Notes: generated from the letters alone by a model not told the origin. DNA of 64,000 nucleotides from Lycorma delicatula (GCF_047948215.1 NC_134457.1:14482626-14546625); one strand, 5' to 3'; shown: positions 1 through 10,759, counted from the stretch's first letter. Numbers and translations are program-made.

Positions 1-165
1 GATAGCAAATAACATGAGGCGCCCAGATTTTATATTGATCCCTGAGATTGTTTTAATCAATTCAGAAATAATCTTTCTTTGAGATTTAGGCGTAAATTTA
101 CCACAGATATAACAAAAATTGTCTGGATGATTTGAACATCCGTGAACGTTTTTTGCAGAAACCAT
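1..165 (-). pseudogene. N-terminal fragment of a transposon-associated cysteine-rich protein
   Basis: Read on the minus strand from an ATG at 165, the frame gives a short basic start and then NHPDNFCYICG and FTPKSQRK, followed by a run ending at the window edge. A second frame continues with DQYKIWAPHVICY, so a frameshift separates the two blocks. This combination of a CxxC pair, FTPKSQRK and WAPHVIC matches, from memory, a family of repeated proteins common in insect genomes that is generally linked to mobile elements. The function is unknown. The copy is cut off by the window start and is probably dead because of the frameshift. Family assignment is from recalled motif resemblance only. Confidence 0.5.
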
Positions 166-1006
166 TTTGTAGCGAATAAAAACGAGAAAAATCACTTTGG
201 TATTAAAAAGAATCGATAAAAATATAGCAAAACACTAATATAAAACACAACACACATTATAGACAAGTAAAGCTAGACCGAATAAAATTTTAAGCTCTGT
301 ATTAGGCAACAATAGATGTCTGTATGATGTAATCATAAAAATATTAAAAAAATAAAAGTAAAAATACAGAAACTATTCTTAATTGTAACCAATAGCAGAT
401 TAAAATGAGTTTATTGTAAAACGTTTTTAAAAATTTACGATTTACGTAAAACCTTTTTACATGGTAACACAATTTCAATAGCATATTTGAAATCAGCATC
501 CAAATTGCAGTGAGAAAAGTTGTGCTAACATGTTAATTTTATATTGATTGGGGTATTGTATTCATTTCTCTTGTTAAACATTTTTAGTGTAATCTTCGTT
601 TTACATTCCATGCTTCTATTTTGTAATGCATTACACTCTCAATTGTGATGCAATAGATCGTTTCCACAAAAAAAAAAAATTATTTATTAGTATTTCCGTA
701 AAATATATTTGAATATACTGTGCAATTTTTACATTTTATCAAGTAATTTTCATAAAAAAATCAAAGATAAAATAAATGTTGTAATTTATTTAGGCTTAGT
801 CACTCATTTTAAACCCGATTCCATTACCTCTCTTGGTTTATTTTTCAGAAACGGTCGCATATATATTTTCTAAATGAATATATATTTTCTAAACGAATTT
901 TTATCAGCCTATGAAATCTCAAAAAAAAATCAATTTATTTTTTCCAGTACTTCCTATAATATGAATATGGAGAAGAAAACCAATAAATTAAAACATAGAG
1001 TGCGAA
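166..1006. other. AT-rich interval without recognised gene
   Basis: Low-complexity A/T-rich DNA with a poly-A run near 667 and a repeated tatattttctaa motif near 860-890. No coding pattern, terminal repeat or RNA gene was seen. Confidence 0.5.
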
Positions 1007-1255
1007 TCAAAAGCCTTCAAATTTCATCAGTTGATAACAATTGATTTTGAAGTCATCAGAAACTTCAAAATAATAAGATTTCCAATCCGATCCTTGTTTT
1101 TTCACTATGAATTTTAAAACATATGCCCGACGACAATCGGGTCGGAGCTGGATATCGTATAAAAGAGATGATATCGAGTGGGAGGCGGCTGTCGTTTTGC
1201 TATTGCTTAATATCTCACCCTCTGTGCTGACCGGTATTCCTTCTCGCTTTACCAT
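1007..1255 (-). CDS. Unrecognised 82-codon open frame, possible exon
   Basis: An open minus-strand frame of 82 codons with balanced composition beside AT-rich DNA. The predicted product has a serine-rich first third (residues 17-33) and a mixed second half with YYFEVSDDF. I recognise no family. A GT with donor-like context (GAG|GGTGAGA in minus sense, about 1217-1224) lies inside it, so it could equally be a 5' exon. The 200 bp upstream on the minus strand are also less AT-rich than the surroundings. It may simply be a chance frame in old repeat DNA. Confidence 0.15.
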   Translation of the reverse strand: MVKREGIPVSTEGEILSNSKTTAASHSISSLLYDIQLRPDCRRAYVLKFIVKKQGSDWKSYYFEVSDDFKINCYQLMKFEGF

Positions 1256-1659
1256 ATAGATTGAACGATATCTGCGTGCAGAGAGGTCGTCGGGATGCTA
1301 CGGATCATTACGTATCAGTAGAATCCCGGACATACATTCCTTCCTAATCAATCTTTCGTTCAATCTCCAACTCTGCGCGTGTGTGTGGATGATAAATTTA
1401 TCGGCAGAAGGAAGGGCACTGAGATTAAAAGTGCTTCCTTAAATATAGAAGAGGATGTTTTATATGGTAACCAAAAAAATCTTCTAAAACATAATTTACT
1501 AAATTTTACTGTACTGCCCATTTCTACTTCTCCTTTTGGGCATCGTCAGTAAATGGACATACTGCCATTTATTGTAACCTGAGCGTTAGAATTACAATTA
1601 TCATGAGCAAATAAGGGTATAAGTGTTTTTTTTAACTTTCCATTTTAATTATCACTCCA

Positions 1660-1815
1660 TCGACCTCCCTGACGGAATGGTAGCGACTCAGCCTTTCATC
1701 CAAAAAGCCCCGGGTTCGAATCCCGGTTACGAATGGAATTTTTCATATGTTACAAAATTTCCATTTTGTAATTCCATCCCAGAAACAAACTTCAAAATTA
1801 TGTGGTGAATTACTC
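1660..1815 (+). mobile_element. SINE-A copy (tRNA-like head), diverged
   Basis: A tRNA-like head runs from gacctccctgacggaatgg to the box B motif gggttcgaatcccgg at about 1709-1726, followed by the family's body word ttcatatgttacaaaat. It matches the better-defined copy at 2233 in order and spacing. The anticodon-loop region (gcctttcatcc) is like that of a glutamate tRNA. The 3' end is not sharp and no convincing target duplication was found. Pol III transcribed retroposons of this type depend on a partner LINE for movement. Confidence 0.6.
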
Positions 1816-1974
1816 ATCGACCAAACAAGAAAAACTTGATGACTAGCAGTATAAAAACTATGACAAATCAGTCTAGGAAATTTAACAAAAGAGAATAAAC
1901 TAAATCAAGAACAATAGTGAACAAGGCTACAGTAACGCGTTATACTGTCCACAAAAGTACAGTAAATATCGTTT

Positions 1975-2014
1975 AACAGTAAATATCAACTTAATATCGT
2001 TGATATTTACTGTT
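1975..2014. repeat. 16-bp perfect inverted repeat in Tigger left end
   Basis: Arms aacagtaaatatcaac (1975-1990) and gttgatatttactgtt (1999-2014) with an 8-base loop. It interrupts the left terminal inverted repeat of the Tigger element; the right terminus has no counterpart. Confidence 0.85.
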
Positions 2015-2176
2015 TTATAGTGAACTCCAAGGAACCGACGATTTTAGGTCATTATAACCGATGTTTAGGTAGCTTAGTGGTACTACTTTAATATGCCAAC
2101 TACACGGGTATTGCAATAAAGCAATAATAATAATAATAAAAATAATTTATTTCCTCAAAAATATTACAAAAAAAAA

Positions 2177-2456
2177 AAACAAAATTACTTAATAAATACA
2201 AATTTCGTCATTCTCTAACCTCTTAATAATGTCGGCCTCCGTGGCGCGAGTGGTAGCGTCTCGGCCTTTCACCCGGAGGTCCTGGGTTCGAATCCCGGTC
2301 AAGCATGGCATCTATCACACACGGTACAAAGCATCCATCTCATCCTCTGCAGTAAAAAGTTGCTTAACTGCGGACCCGGAGATTAAGCAAAAAAAAAAAA
2401 AACCTTTTAATAATGTGTGCCTTTTCCTCTATCGTGAATGTTTTCTGCGAAGCCAT
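2177..2456 (-). pseudogene. CENP-B/Tigger-like N-terminal start, split by SINE
   Basis: From the ATG at 2456 the minus strand encodes MASQKTFTIEEKAHIIKRLE when the SINE (2233-2400) and one target duplication are removed. Such a start with TIEEK...II.RLE is typical of the helix-turn-helix DNA-binding domain that opens Tigger/pogo transposases and CENP-B relatives. The frame ends in a stop a few codons after the SINE, and the rest of the domain and the catalytic domain are absent. It supports the Tigger assignment given by the TIRs. Confidence 0.55.
2233..2400 (+). mobile_element. SINE-A copy with clear target-site duplication
   Basis: This 168-bp unit starts cggcctccgtggcgcgagtg, contains box A-like gcgagtggtagcg and an exact box B core ggttcgaatcc, and ends in a poly-A tract. 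The anticodon region cctttcacccgg resembles glutamate tRNA (UUC). It is flanked by aacctcttaataatgt (2217-2232) and aaccttttaataatgt (2401-2416), 15 of 16 identical, a target duplication of the size LINE machinery makes. It sits inside the Tigger element, so it is younger than that insertion. The tail word cggacccggagattaagc should recur in other copies. Confidence 0.85.
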
Positions 2457-3024
2457 AATTAAATCACTATTAAATGGATTACACAGGATATGTAAAACAA
2501 AATACTGTACCCGCACGATTTAAAACGCTCACAGCAAAAGATGTGACTGCTTCAGTTTACAATAATTTGGTATACGAAGAAGTTAAAAAAATAGTATTAC
2601 AGTACATATGTAAGAAAATATAAACCGTCAAAATATTTCTGTAGCTACAATGTAATTATACTCTGTTATTGATGAATCACTTCTGGTTGTCATTATAAAC
2701 GAGAAAATTTAGCATTACAGTAGGAAAAATAAGTCATAATTATCGATATATCACTACAATTGATGTCATAAACAATATACATACTGTATTTAAGTATTAA
2801 CAGCATATCAAACCAACCAAGAGATAAATTTTTTATCACTATATCCGATATGTCATTATATGCGATATCACTATAAACGATACTTACTGTATATCTACAA
2901 AAAAGGGGTTTGTACATAGAATATATTTTTTGTTACCTAGCATTAAATCGAAAAGGATTTATACTTGCTAAAATTGTATTTATTAATAATAAATAAATTA
3001 TTTGAAAACATTTTAAAGGCTTAC

Positions 3025-3354
3025 CTGTAGAAAAAATATTAATTTACAAGCAACAATTCCGAGGCTGAAGCCGGGATGCAGAGCGATCACAACGCTTACC
3101 GGACCGCTTAGACCGCATACAAGAAAGTCAGAGGCACATAAGTTTAATAAAAGAATATTTCTCAAAGCACGCTGGCGAAGAAGAGCGCAGGCGATGAAGG
3201 CGTTTCCTAATAGTCCGACTGCCAACACCAAAACATAAAGACTGGTAAGAGATATGACAGCCCCGGATAACCTCCACGGAATAGCTGTTGATGAAGACGG
3301 CGACGACGATGATGCGACCTCGGTGGCATTTAAATCCTCTTCAATCATCCAGTA
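3025..3354 (-). CDS. Rhodopsin-class G-protein coupled receptor exon (TM1 to start of TM3)
   Basis: A minus-strand exon encoding 108 residues from an ATG at 3348. Residues about 30-57 form TM1 with the GN motif (Asn49, position 1.50). Residues 64-90 form TM2 with NLCASD (Asp74, 2.50) and a proline at 83. Cys101 is the conserved cysteine at the top of TM3. A sequon (Asn7-Ala-Thr) lies in the serine-rich extracellular N-terminus. The upstream boundary is a strong acceptor (pyrimidine-rich tract then TTTTCAG at 3355) and the downstream boundary is CAG|GTAAGC at 3024, phase 0. The ATG is 6 bases inside the exon and the frame is open to the acceptor, so translation might also begin in an earlier exon. 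TM3-TM7 must lie on further exons, not found in 1-3018 and probably beyond the window start. The TM2 wording looks like a peptide-type receptor, but I cannot name the ligand. Confidence 0.85.
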
Positions 3355-3372
3355 CTGAAAATATAGAAAAAA
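3355..3372 (-). promoter_or_regulatory. Splice acceptor of the receptor exon
   Basis: On the minus strand the sequence just before the exon is a T-rich tract ending ctatattttcag, followed by TACTGGATG. This is a good 3' splice site and shows that at least one 5' exon lies at higher coordinates. Confidence 0.65.
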
Positions 3373-3774
3373 TAAAATAAAATAAAATTAATAACATTAC
3401 TGTTATATACTCATAAAAATTACATTAAATTATTGGGTATGAACAATATTTTCTAATTAATAGATCGCAATCAGGTAACTTCGTAACAAGCATCTAGTTT
3501 TTTATTGGTGTCCGTTGATGAGACATGATCAATTGTCAGTGGCGGTTCGCGTATAGGCACTGTGGAACTGCAGCACCCCCTATTTTTACTTGATATTATC
3601 GATAACATTTAATGTCATGAGTCCTTTTCTCTTTAATTTTTTCTTTATACTTGTACAATATATAATCCTTAAGCTTAATGTCAGTAGTCATCCCCCAGTT
3701 TATGAAAATGATACAAAAATATTAGTATGGAACTGTGCGCTACACAGTTCCAGCGGCGTGGTGTTTGGCTGTTG

Positions 3775-3786
3775 TACGCATGCGCA
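3775..3786. promoter_or_regulatory. NRF-1-like palindrome (variant)
   Basis: tacgcatgcgca, one base off the NRF-1 palindrome, in the first block of the hAT-like copy. Confidence 0.4.
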
Positions 3787-4360
3787 CTTAGAAAGCTGCA
3801 CGCGAGGCTGCGAGGGAGAGAGAGCATTGTCGCTTCCGCACAGTACTGACCCTGGCGTGCTGGTGGAAGATATTTTTTTTTTTTACTCCGCGTGTGTATG
3901 GATCGTTCATCGTTCGTTCCCTTTTCTAGTTTAGTCGGTGGAAGGAATATGAAAGCGGTTTAGTCGTTTTTTCATTAGTGATCAGAAGATAGCGGAAAGC
4001 TAGAGCTCTTTCATTGCCAAATCTGTCCAAAAACACCCTGGAAAGCCGAAAGAGAAGGTAATTAGTAAAAACTAAATATATATTTGTCTCTGTGTACATA
4101 GAAATTTAAATTAAGCACCGTTGGACTGTAGTGTCTTTAAGCGGAGATTTTATTAAGTTATTATGTAATAATACTAAAAAATATCTGTACTAACATTTTA
4201 TTATTTACTCGGTTAAATAGAATACGGTTTTTAAGCGCAATGTGATTAAAACCCGTAAAACAAATGTCAGTAGCCATCCCCCACTTTATAAAAAAGATAC
4301 AAAAATATTTGTATGGAACTGTGAAGCGCACAGTTCCAGCCGCGAGATGTTTGCCTGTTG

Positions 4361-4372
4361 TGCGCATGCGCG
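4361..4372. promoter_or_regulatory. NRF-1-type palindrome
   Basis: tgcgcatgcgcg, an exact match to the known NRF-1 (insect ewg) binding palindrome, in the duplicated block of the hAT-like element and in the same place as in the 57-kb copy. Confidence 0.5.
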
Positions 4373-4855
4373 AATAGGAAGCTGCACGCAAGGCTGCGAG
4401 GAAGAGAGAGCACTGTTGCTCCCGCCAGTGCCCATCCTGTGTTGCTGGTGGAAGATAGTTTTTTTTCTCCGTGTGTGTATGAAACATTCCTTGTTCGTTC
4501 CCTTTTCTACATTAGTCGGTGGAAGGAATACGGGTTTTAAGCAGGATGTGCTTAAAAATGTTCTTTAAATATTAGAATATTTAAATATTCTTGAATGTGA
4601 TAAAGTGTAGAATTAGGTTATTATCTTGCTTCCAGCTATTCTATTTGATTCATTTTTTTCGGTTCTTTCATTTTACAGAAAACTTTAACCACGGCCATGT
4701 AAAGAACCAGAAAAAAATTTCTGGAGCAGTATCCCCCACTAATTTTAGCTACGAGCTAACACTGTCTATTATTATTATTATTTTATTGCAATAGATCTGT
4801 GCTTTTTCAAAATATTAAAAACAGTTTAGAATTCCACAAAATATATTGTTAAGAG

Positions 4856-4858
<3 letters not shown>

Positions 4859-4891
<33 letters not shown>
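4859..4891. repeat. (TA)n microsatellite
   Basis: About 16 TA units in AT-rich flank. Confidence 0.95.
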
Positions 4892-4894
<3 letters not shown>

Positions 4895-5173
4895 ATTTTA
4901 TATATTAATATTTAAATGTAACGTTACAAACATAAATTAGTTTTATATTTAGTGTTGCGAATACTGGAGAATGCTTCAATATCTATCACAATAACCGAAT
5001 AAGTGTAGTTTATTTAAATTTGAGGCATTTTAAAGTGGGATATTTTTAAAGAAATAAAGATCTCAAAAGTATTATTATTAATTAAAATATTTTTAATGTA
5101 ATTTCAATGTTATGAACAGGGTGGAGCTGAAGAGTCTTCATTCGAATGCTAGAGAGGGAGGGAGAGAGAGAGA

Positions 5174-5205
<32 letters not shown>

Positions 5206-5764
5206 CACACATCAAAGGCAAAGCAAAAAACACGAGATCAAAGCGAGAACTGTTTCTAATTTTTGAACGTAACTGAAGTGGTATGCTGATAAACCAAGTT
5301 ACAAGTGATGGTCTTAATAATAAACCTAATATAAATATATAACATTCTTTTGAAATATTATTATAAATAATTCTGAAGAAAATAATATAAAATTATTAAC
5401 TCAAATATTTTTAATTAACCCAAATTAACTCAATATTTTTAATTTGAAAATTGTAAAAAAATTAAATGATTTTTTTAAATTAATGAATTATTTTTTTTAA
5501 ACGAATAGTCAATCTCTTGCGCACTTCTACGCAAGAAGACTACCAATAATGTGCTACCATACATTAATTTCGTTTCTATCAAGAAGTTATACAACATTTT
5601 TAGTAACTTTGTTGTTCATAGATTGTTAAAGAAATAGAATTTATATATACTTAGTCCTTTCTTTAAAAAAATAAATAGGATTAAATATATAAAAAAGAGT
5701 GGTGATCGGCCAGAAGATTTCGTGACTACTATTACGATCTCAATCGAAAAGAATACATTGAAAT
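4892..5764. other. AT-rich spacer with (GA)n(CA)n tract at 5151-5211
   Basis: No gene recognised. A purine microsatellite (GA, 5151-5197) runs straight into (CA) (5198-5211). The remainder is simple AT-rich DNA leading into the LINE-B relic. Confidence 0.8.
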
Positions 5765-6975
5765 ATGAGGATACTACTAAGAGTGTTGAATGGGAGACGT
5801 TATGGAAGATTAGAGAGATTAATTAAGGAAGAGCAGTTGGGGTTTAGAAGGGGGAAGGGAACAAGGGATGCAATAGGGTTAATAAGAGTGATCGGAGAAA
5901 GATATATTAAAAAGCAAAGAGATTTATATGTGGTCTTCATACGTCTGGAGAAGGCATTTGACAGGGTGGAATGGGATAAATTGCTGAGAATCTTAAAGGA
6001 AAAAGGAGTGGCTTGGAGGGAAAGAAGATTAATAAGAAATCTGTACTTGTCACAAAAGGTAGAAATAAAGATTGGGAATGAGTTATCGGAAGAAAAAAGA
6101 CTTGGGAGAGGGATGAGGGAGGGATGTTGCATGTCACCGACTCTGCTCAACTGTTACCTGGAAGCGGTAATAATGGTGTAAATATTGGTGGAAGGGGGGG
6201 GGGGAATATTGGAGGAAGCGTTAGGTTCACTGATGACATGGCAGTGCTCGCAGAGAGTGAGTACATGATGAATGAATGTTGAGAAGAATAAATCAAAACT
6301 GCGAGGAGTATGGGATGAAGATAAATACAAAGAAGACAAAAAGCATGGTAATTAGCAAATCAACCAAAAGGGCAACGATTAGGATCGGGGGAAATAAAGT
6401 TGAGCAAGTGGCATCCTTCACGTACCTGAGGTGCATCATTAAGGAAGATATGAAGTGCGATCAGGAAGTTAAAGTACGAATTGCTAGGGCTAAGGAAGCA
6501 TTCAGCAAAATGAGGAGAGTGCTATGTAGCAAACTAGATCTGCGACTAAGGAAAAACCTTGCGAAATGTTTTGTGTGGAGTATAGCCCTTTATGGGAAAG
6601 AGACATGGACCATTAGGAAGGGAAAGGAAAGAAAATTGGAGGTCTTTGAAATGTGGGTTTGGAGGAGGATGGAAAAGATCAGCTGGACGCAGAGAGTTCG
6701 GAATGAGGAGGTGCTTCGTAGAGTGGTAGAAGAGAGGACGATTATCAAAATAAAAAAAGAAGAAAATGCAGTTGGTTGGAATATTGGCTGAGACGTGACT
6801 GCCTATTGGAGACGGCATAGGAGGAATTTGTAACGGAGAGCAAAGGAAGAGGTCGGAGACGAATGAAAATGATAGACATTATAAAAAGGGGAGAAAGTTA
6901 ATATAAAATGAAACGGATGGCACAGAATGGAGGGCGGCCATGTGAAAAGGACATGGACCATTTGAGCAGGACACT
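5765..6975 (+). pseudogene. LINE-B non-LTR reverse transcriptase, 3' part
   Basis: The 5765-6181 frame encodes a reverse transcriptase palm region: LGFRRGKGTRDA, then LEKAFDRVEWDKLL and MREGCCMSPTLLNCYLE. A stop and frameshift at about 6181 separate it from VRFTDDMAVLAESE (catalytic block at 6226-6237, FTDD in place of FADD). The 6276-6791 frame continues the thumb and C-terminal region with MKINTKKTKSMVI, LYGKETWTIRKGKERKLEVFE and WRRMEKISW. A remnant of the final basic tail reaches about 6960, just before a (TA)n tract. The endonuclease part is missing, as in a 5'-truncated retroposon copy. The layout resembles RTE/BovB-like elements. It is inactive. Confidence 0.85.

Positions 6976-6978
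<3 letters not shown>

Positions 6979-7006
<28 letters not shown>
6979..7006. repeat. (TA)n microsatellite at LINE-B 3' end
   Basis: TA repeats directly follow the LINE-B remnant and may have grown from its simple-sequence tail. Confidence 0.9.
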
Positions 7007-7009
<3 letters not shown>

Positions 7010-8589
7010 GAAAAAACTATTACGCAATTCTGCGCAAGAAGACCGACTTCCGTTTCCGACGCTCTCAATATTTCGCAGTCAGAATCGCGTTGATTTTTAG
7101 AGAACACCGCAGTACATTCGTTCGATAGTAGACTCTACATACAAGCATCAAGTTTCAATTCACCACTGTGACTGTAAAAGCGCGTAAGAAAAATATACCA
7201 ATATCTAGTTAACATATCCTCAAGTTGAAGTTATGTTGAATGTGCGCGTAACTGATTTGAGTCAATCTTCAAATTTTCACATACACAACCTCAAATACAC
7301 ACTACAGCATAACAAAATTTCATGAAATTAATCTAGTAGTTTTGGAGATTTCCGAGAGACAAAATTTTGAAATTGAATGTTATTTTTAAGTATTTCGAAC
7401 CACAAAGTTTTACTCATGAATAGTATTTTAGTAAACCTCTGGTCCGAATAACTGTGCCTAAGTGAACCTTCCATTATTCAAAACTTATGCCGCTGGATTA
7501 TTAATGTCTTTAAATAAAGTCCTTGTTAGTCTGATCAATATGTATTTAATTTATAACACATTTAGATACATTTTCATTTATTTAAATATTATATTATTAG
7601 TAAATCATCTCATATTGTTAAGTTTAAAATGGTATTTATGTTTAAAGAGTATTATAATTAATATATTTATATTTAGGTTAACATTTTAAGTTATATCTTT
7701 TACTGATTGATTTAGACTAACAATACTATTATAAAGAAAAAATATATAATGTAAAACAGCTGTTGAACTCAACTAGGATAACAAATTTATATGCTTTACA
7801 TAAGTAAGAAGAGAAGAGTTAGATAGTTTATTTATCATTAATAAAGTGGACATGAAACTGAACAACCCTCATACTTCATAATGTAAACAAAAATTCATTT
7901 TCACCCTCAAATCCTACCATGCGACCGAAAAAAAATATCTGAAATTGAGATTATGTTGTCTGTTATCGACCTTAATTGAATGTAACTCAGGAATCAACTC
8001 AACCAATCATCATAAAATTTTCACATGCACAACTTAAGATAATAAATAATTTTATTAATGTTACCAAGTAATAAAATATAATAATTTAATAATATTGAAA
8101 ACATTACGATAAAATAAAATAATATACTGCTTTTAATTAATTAATAAATTATTCCAGTTAAGATCGTGTCAATTTATTTAATTTTATTCGGGGGGAAATG
8201 AAAACTGTTTTTTTTAATCTAGAGTGACTCACTTCAAGGATTTTTGCCATAAATTTGTTATTTATGAATTGATTTGAATAGATAAGTCATCATTTTCTTT
8301 ATCATAAAATGATTAAAATGTTTTGCTAAACATAACCTTTAAATAAACGAGCGGTTGCAAAGATATTAACAATTAAAACGTTCAGATGGTGCCATTTTGA
8401 AATGGATTAAGAAACCAGGTTCATTATTTTTATACAAGTAAACCTCTACATATCGTAGCAGTATACTAAATTTCAGCTCGATACGATTAATCATTCCTGA
8501 GAAATAAATTTTTATGTTAAAAATAGAAAATGGGGGGGGGATAGCCGGCAAAGTAAACGTTTCCGGACATATGTTGATAATAAAGTTTT
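7007..8589. other. Diverged dispersed repeats, no gene
   Basis: Two related blocks are visible. The words aagttgaagttatgttg...tttcacatacacaac (about 7220-7290) recur as aattgagattatgttg...tttcacatgcacaac (about 7950-8030), and cattttcaccctcaaatcc (about 7890-7910) recurs near 9760. They look like old copies of one element. Nothing coding was recognised. Confidence 0.4.
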
Positions 8590-8835
8590 TTCTTTATTTC
8601 GATGTGAGGGGGATCCCCAGACCTTAGGGGCTCAGGTCAGCCCAGGCGAATCCTGTAGCCAACTCAGCGACTCCTCGGGCCTCCCAGAGCTACGGGGCCT
8701 ACCCCATGGTTGAAGAGCTCGCTTCGCTCGCCATTCCCAATTTCCCAGGGGGACAGGCGTCCTGAACATACACAGACCTTGCTTCGGTCGCCATTCCCAT
8801 CAACCCAGAGGGCTCCACCCCCTGGACCTTCACAC
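8590..8835. repeat. GC-rich remnant with two ~57-bp tandem units
   Basis: GC-rich DNA in an AT-rich setting. The word gcttcgctcgccattccca (8722-8740) recurs as gcttcggtcgccattccca (8781-8799), each followed by ccca/g and a gg-rich segment with a similar order of words, which suggests a duplicated unit. Its origin is unknown; it could be an untranslated part of a LINE. Confidence 0.45.
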
Positions 8836-9256
8836 TGTGCGTTATCGTGATGGTTGTGAGAATAATACTGATAAATAACAATTATAGTATTCAGGCTTTA
8901 TAGAAACCTGAAAAAGAAACTACATTACAAAAGAAAGAATAATAGTAACTATGGCAACAAAAGTACACACACCTTTGACGACGAAAAATTCATAACTTAT
9001 TTCTGTTGCCATGGTGACAGAAGTATAATAATGAAGTAAAAGGATTAATCTATTTTTTTCCTTAATGGATATCATTCACAACTTCACCCTCCTTGGAGGC
9101 GAATAAATAATGAATATTTTTAATATCTTAACCTTCAAGGGAGGTAGGGCTTCGGTCGATGACTTAAAAACCTTCCCTGGGATAACACGAATATAACCTG
9201 CAAATTTGCAAGTAATCGGTCTATTGGTTTTCGTGTGATGCGATAACAATCATACA

Positions 9257-9316
<60 letters not shown>

Positions 9317-10650
9317 TTCCGAATAACCTTGGTCTGTTCGATCGAAAGTGTACCTGATAACGTGCAAAAGTTAGCCTTTAACTTATTAACAGATACCCCG
9401 TTTGAATTTTGAAAATTTGACGTTATTTGTAGAGATATTAAAAGAGCACTACATGCTCCTCCCAAAACAGCGGTCCCAGGGGCACTCCGTTTGTTACCGG
9501 TTGATGGTGATGATCCCAGCTGACGTAGTGATTGAGACTCACAGTTCACAATCCATTAAAATTTGTGGTTCAACCGGAAAATCTCCACTACTACATATAC
9601 ATATATATATATATATTTCACGATGAAATATATCTAAATGTAGTTTTTTTTTACCCCGAACAAAATCCTTCTTCCTCTTTATAATATGTACATTAGGAAA
9701 TTACATTTTAAGTAAATGGTATTTTCGTACTTATCATTCCTCAAAACGTAAAGAAAAATCATTTTCACCCATCAATCCCACTATGCAACCGAAAGTAATA
9801 TCGTACTTTTCTTCGAAAAGTAGGTAAAAAAAAATTACTTAAAAAATCGTATTATGTCATCTTATTACCATTAGTTATCTACAAAAAAAATGAAGGGAAA
9901 AGTTTTTATATATATTTAAACATACATCGTACGTTTTATTTATTTCTAAACTATTTATTTCTTTTAATTTGTCTTTTATAAACTATTGATTGTATTATTT
10001 ATCTAAAAAAATGACTTCCTTTAAAACGAAACATTAAATGAAAAAAGAGTCCTTTAGGCATTCCAATTATTATAAAATATTTTTTATTATATTTTAAAAT
10101 AAATTAGAGGAATATTTAAGTGAAAAAAAAAACTTTATTCACAATATACGTTCACTACCTAATAACTGGTATTTTAATAAGGCAAATTACCGTTGAAAAA
10201 TTAAACAATTTTTTTCCGAAAATTTTTTTTTTATTAGAGCGTAAAAAATTATTAAGCCCTAAAGGTAATAATTTTACTAGTGTTGCATGAACGATTTTAT
10301 TAATGATTCGACAGTTTTCATATTAATTTAATTAAGGATGTTTAAAATAGTCAATATTGCTATTTTGTTCGGAAAACTGAAAACGGTACTCGTGTAATAT
10401 TTTATCTATCAAATAAAATTATTTTATTAACATATGAAAAACCATGAAGAATGATGAAGAAAACATAGATAGTTTTATTTATTTATGTTTTTATTGTTTA
10501 TTAAGGAGAGAAAGTTAATTAACTAGAAATTAATAAAAGGGGTTTTTAATTGACATACAATTCTGAAAAAAATTAAGTGAAAACTTGTTTCTGAAATATT
10601 AAAATGTGTGTATTTGTACAGATTAATATTGTAGTTATTATACAGTGAAA
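8836..10650. other. AT-rich spacer with (TA)n at 9260-9311 and 9592-9616
   Basis: No gene seen. It contains a 52-bp (TA)n tract, a shorter one, and a block at about 9715-9810 related to 7890-7935. Open frames here run through the TA repeats and are not coding. Confidence 0.75.
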
Positions 10651-10663
10651 CAATTTGGAATGT

Positions 10664-10759
10664 GAAAAAAGTTGACAACACAGTAGTAGGACTTTCTCGG
10701 CACGCGGCTAAAAGGCCCCGGAGAAGGCCTAAACTGTGGGGTTTTTCTGATGCACGGCT

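Larger units (their letters stand above)
1960..2889 (-). mobile_element. Tigger/pogo-type DNA transposon, non-autonomous, with nested SINE
   Basis: The left end, after a TA dinucleotide at 1958-1959, reads cagtaaatatcgttt. The right end, before TA at 2890-2891, reads gatacttactg, whose complement is cagtaagtatcgtttatag. The ends are therefore inverted and flanked by the TA duplication expected of the Tc1/mariner/pogo superfamily. Internal words such as tcattataaccga and tcattataaacga also fit Tigger-type termini. The left terminus carries an extra 16-bp perfect hairpin (1975-2014) between the outer and inner parts of the repeat. A start of a CENP-B-like N-terminus lies inside on the minus strand. 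Only about 0.75 kb of original element remains after removing the SINE, so it lacks a full transposase. Confidence 0.7.
3537..4764 (+). mobile_element. hAT-like non-autonomous element, internally duplicated
   Basis: It starts cagtggcggttcgcgtatag and ends with cacgagct-type bases closing in aacactg at 4764, matching the ends of the 56905-57805 copy. It is 1228 bp against 901 bp there because the core is present twice. The block with the stem-loop tggaactgtg...cacagttcca, the NRF-1-like site and the line gttcccttttcta occurs at about 3680-3960 and again at about 4255-4535. The first block keeps a damaged YY1-like aagatagcgg (3986-3995). No 8-bp target duplication is visible (tcaattgt left, tctattat right). 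The open frames across it are by-products, not conserved genes. Confidence 0.6.

Noticed and set aside
2233..2305. Possible functional glutamate tRNA gene
   Set aside because: Box A and box B are present but the acceptor stem does not pair well. The unit continues into a SINE body with poly-A and target duplications.
3590..3934. 114-codon open frame inside the hAT-like element (similar ones at 4242-4568 and 57095-57427)
   Set aside because: It crosses non-coding motifs and a low-complexity run; the frames differ between copies and show no shared domain. Only the 24-codon part at 57353 is kept, with low confidence.
9259..9549. 96-codon frame ending in a long Tyr-Ile repeat
   Set aside because: The repeat is a translated (TA)n tract; no domain elsewhere in the frame.
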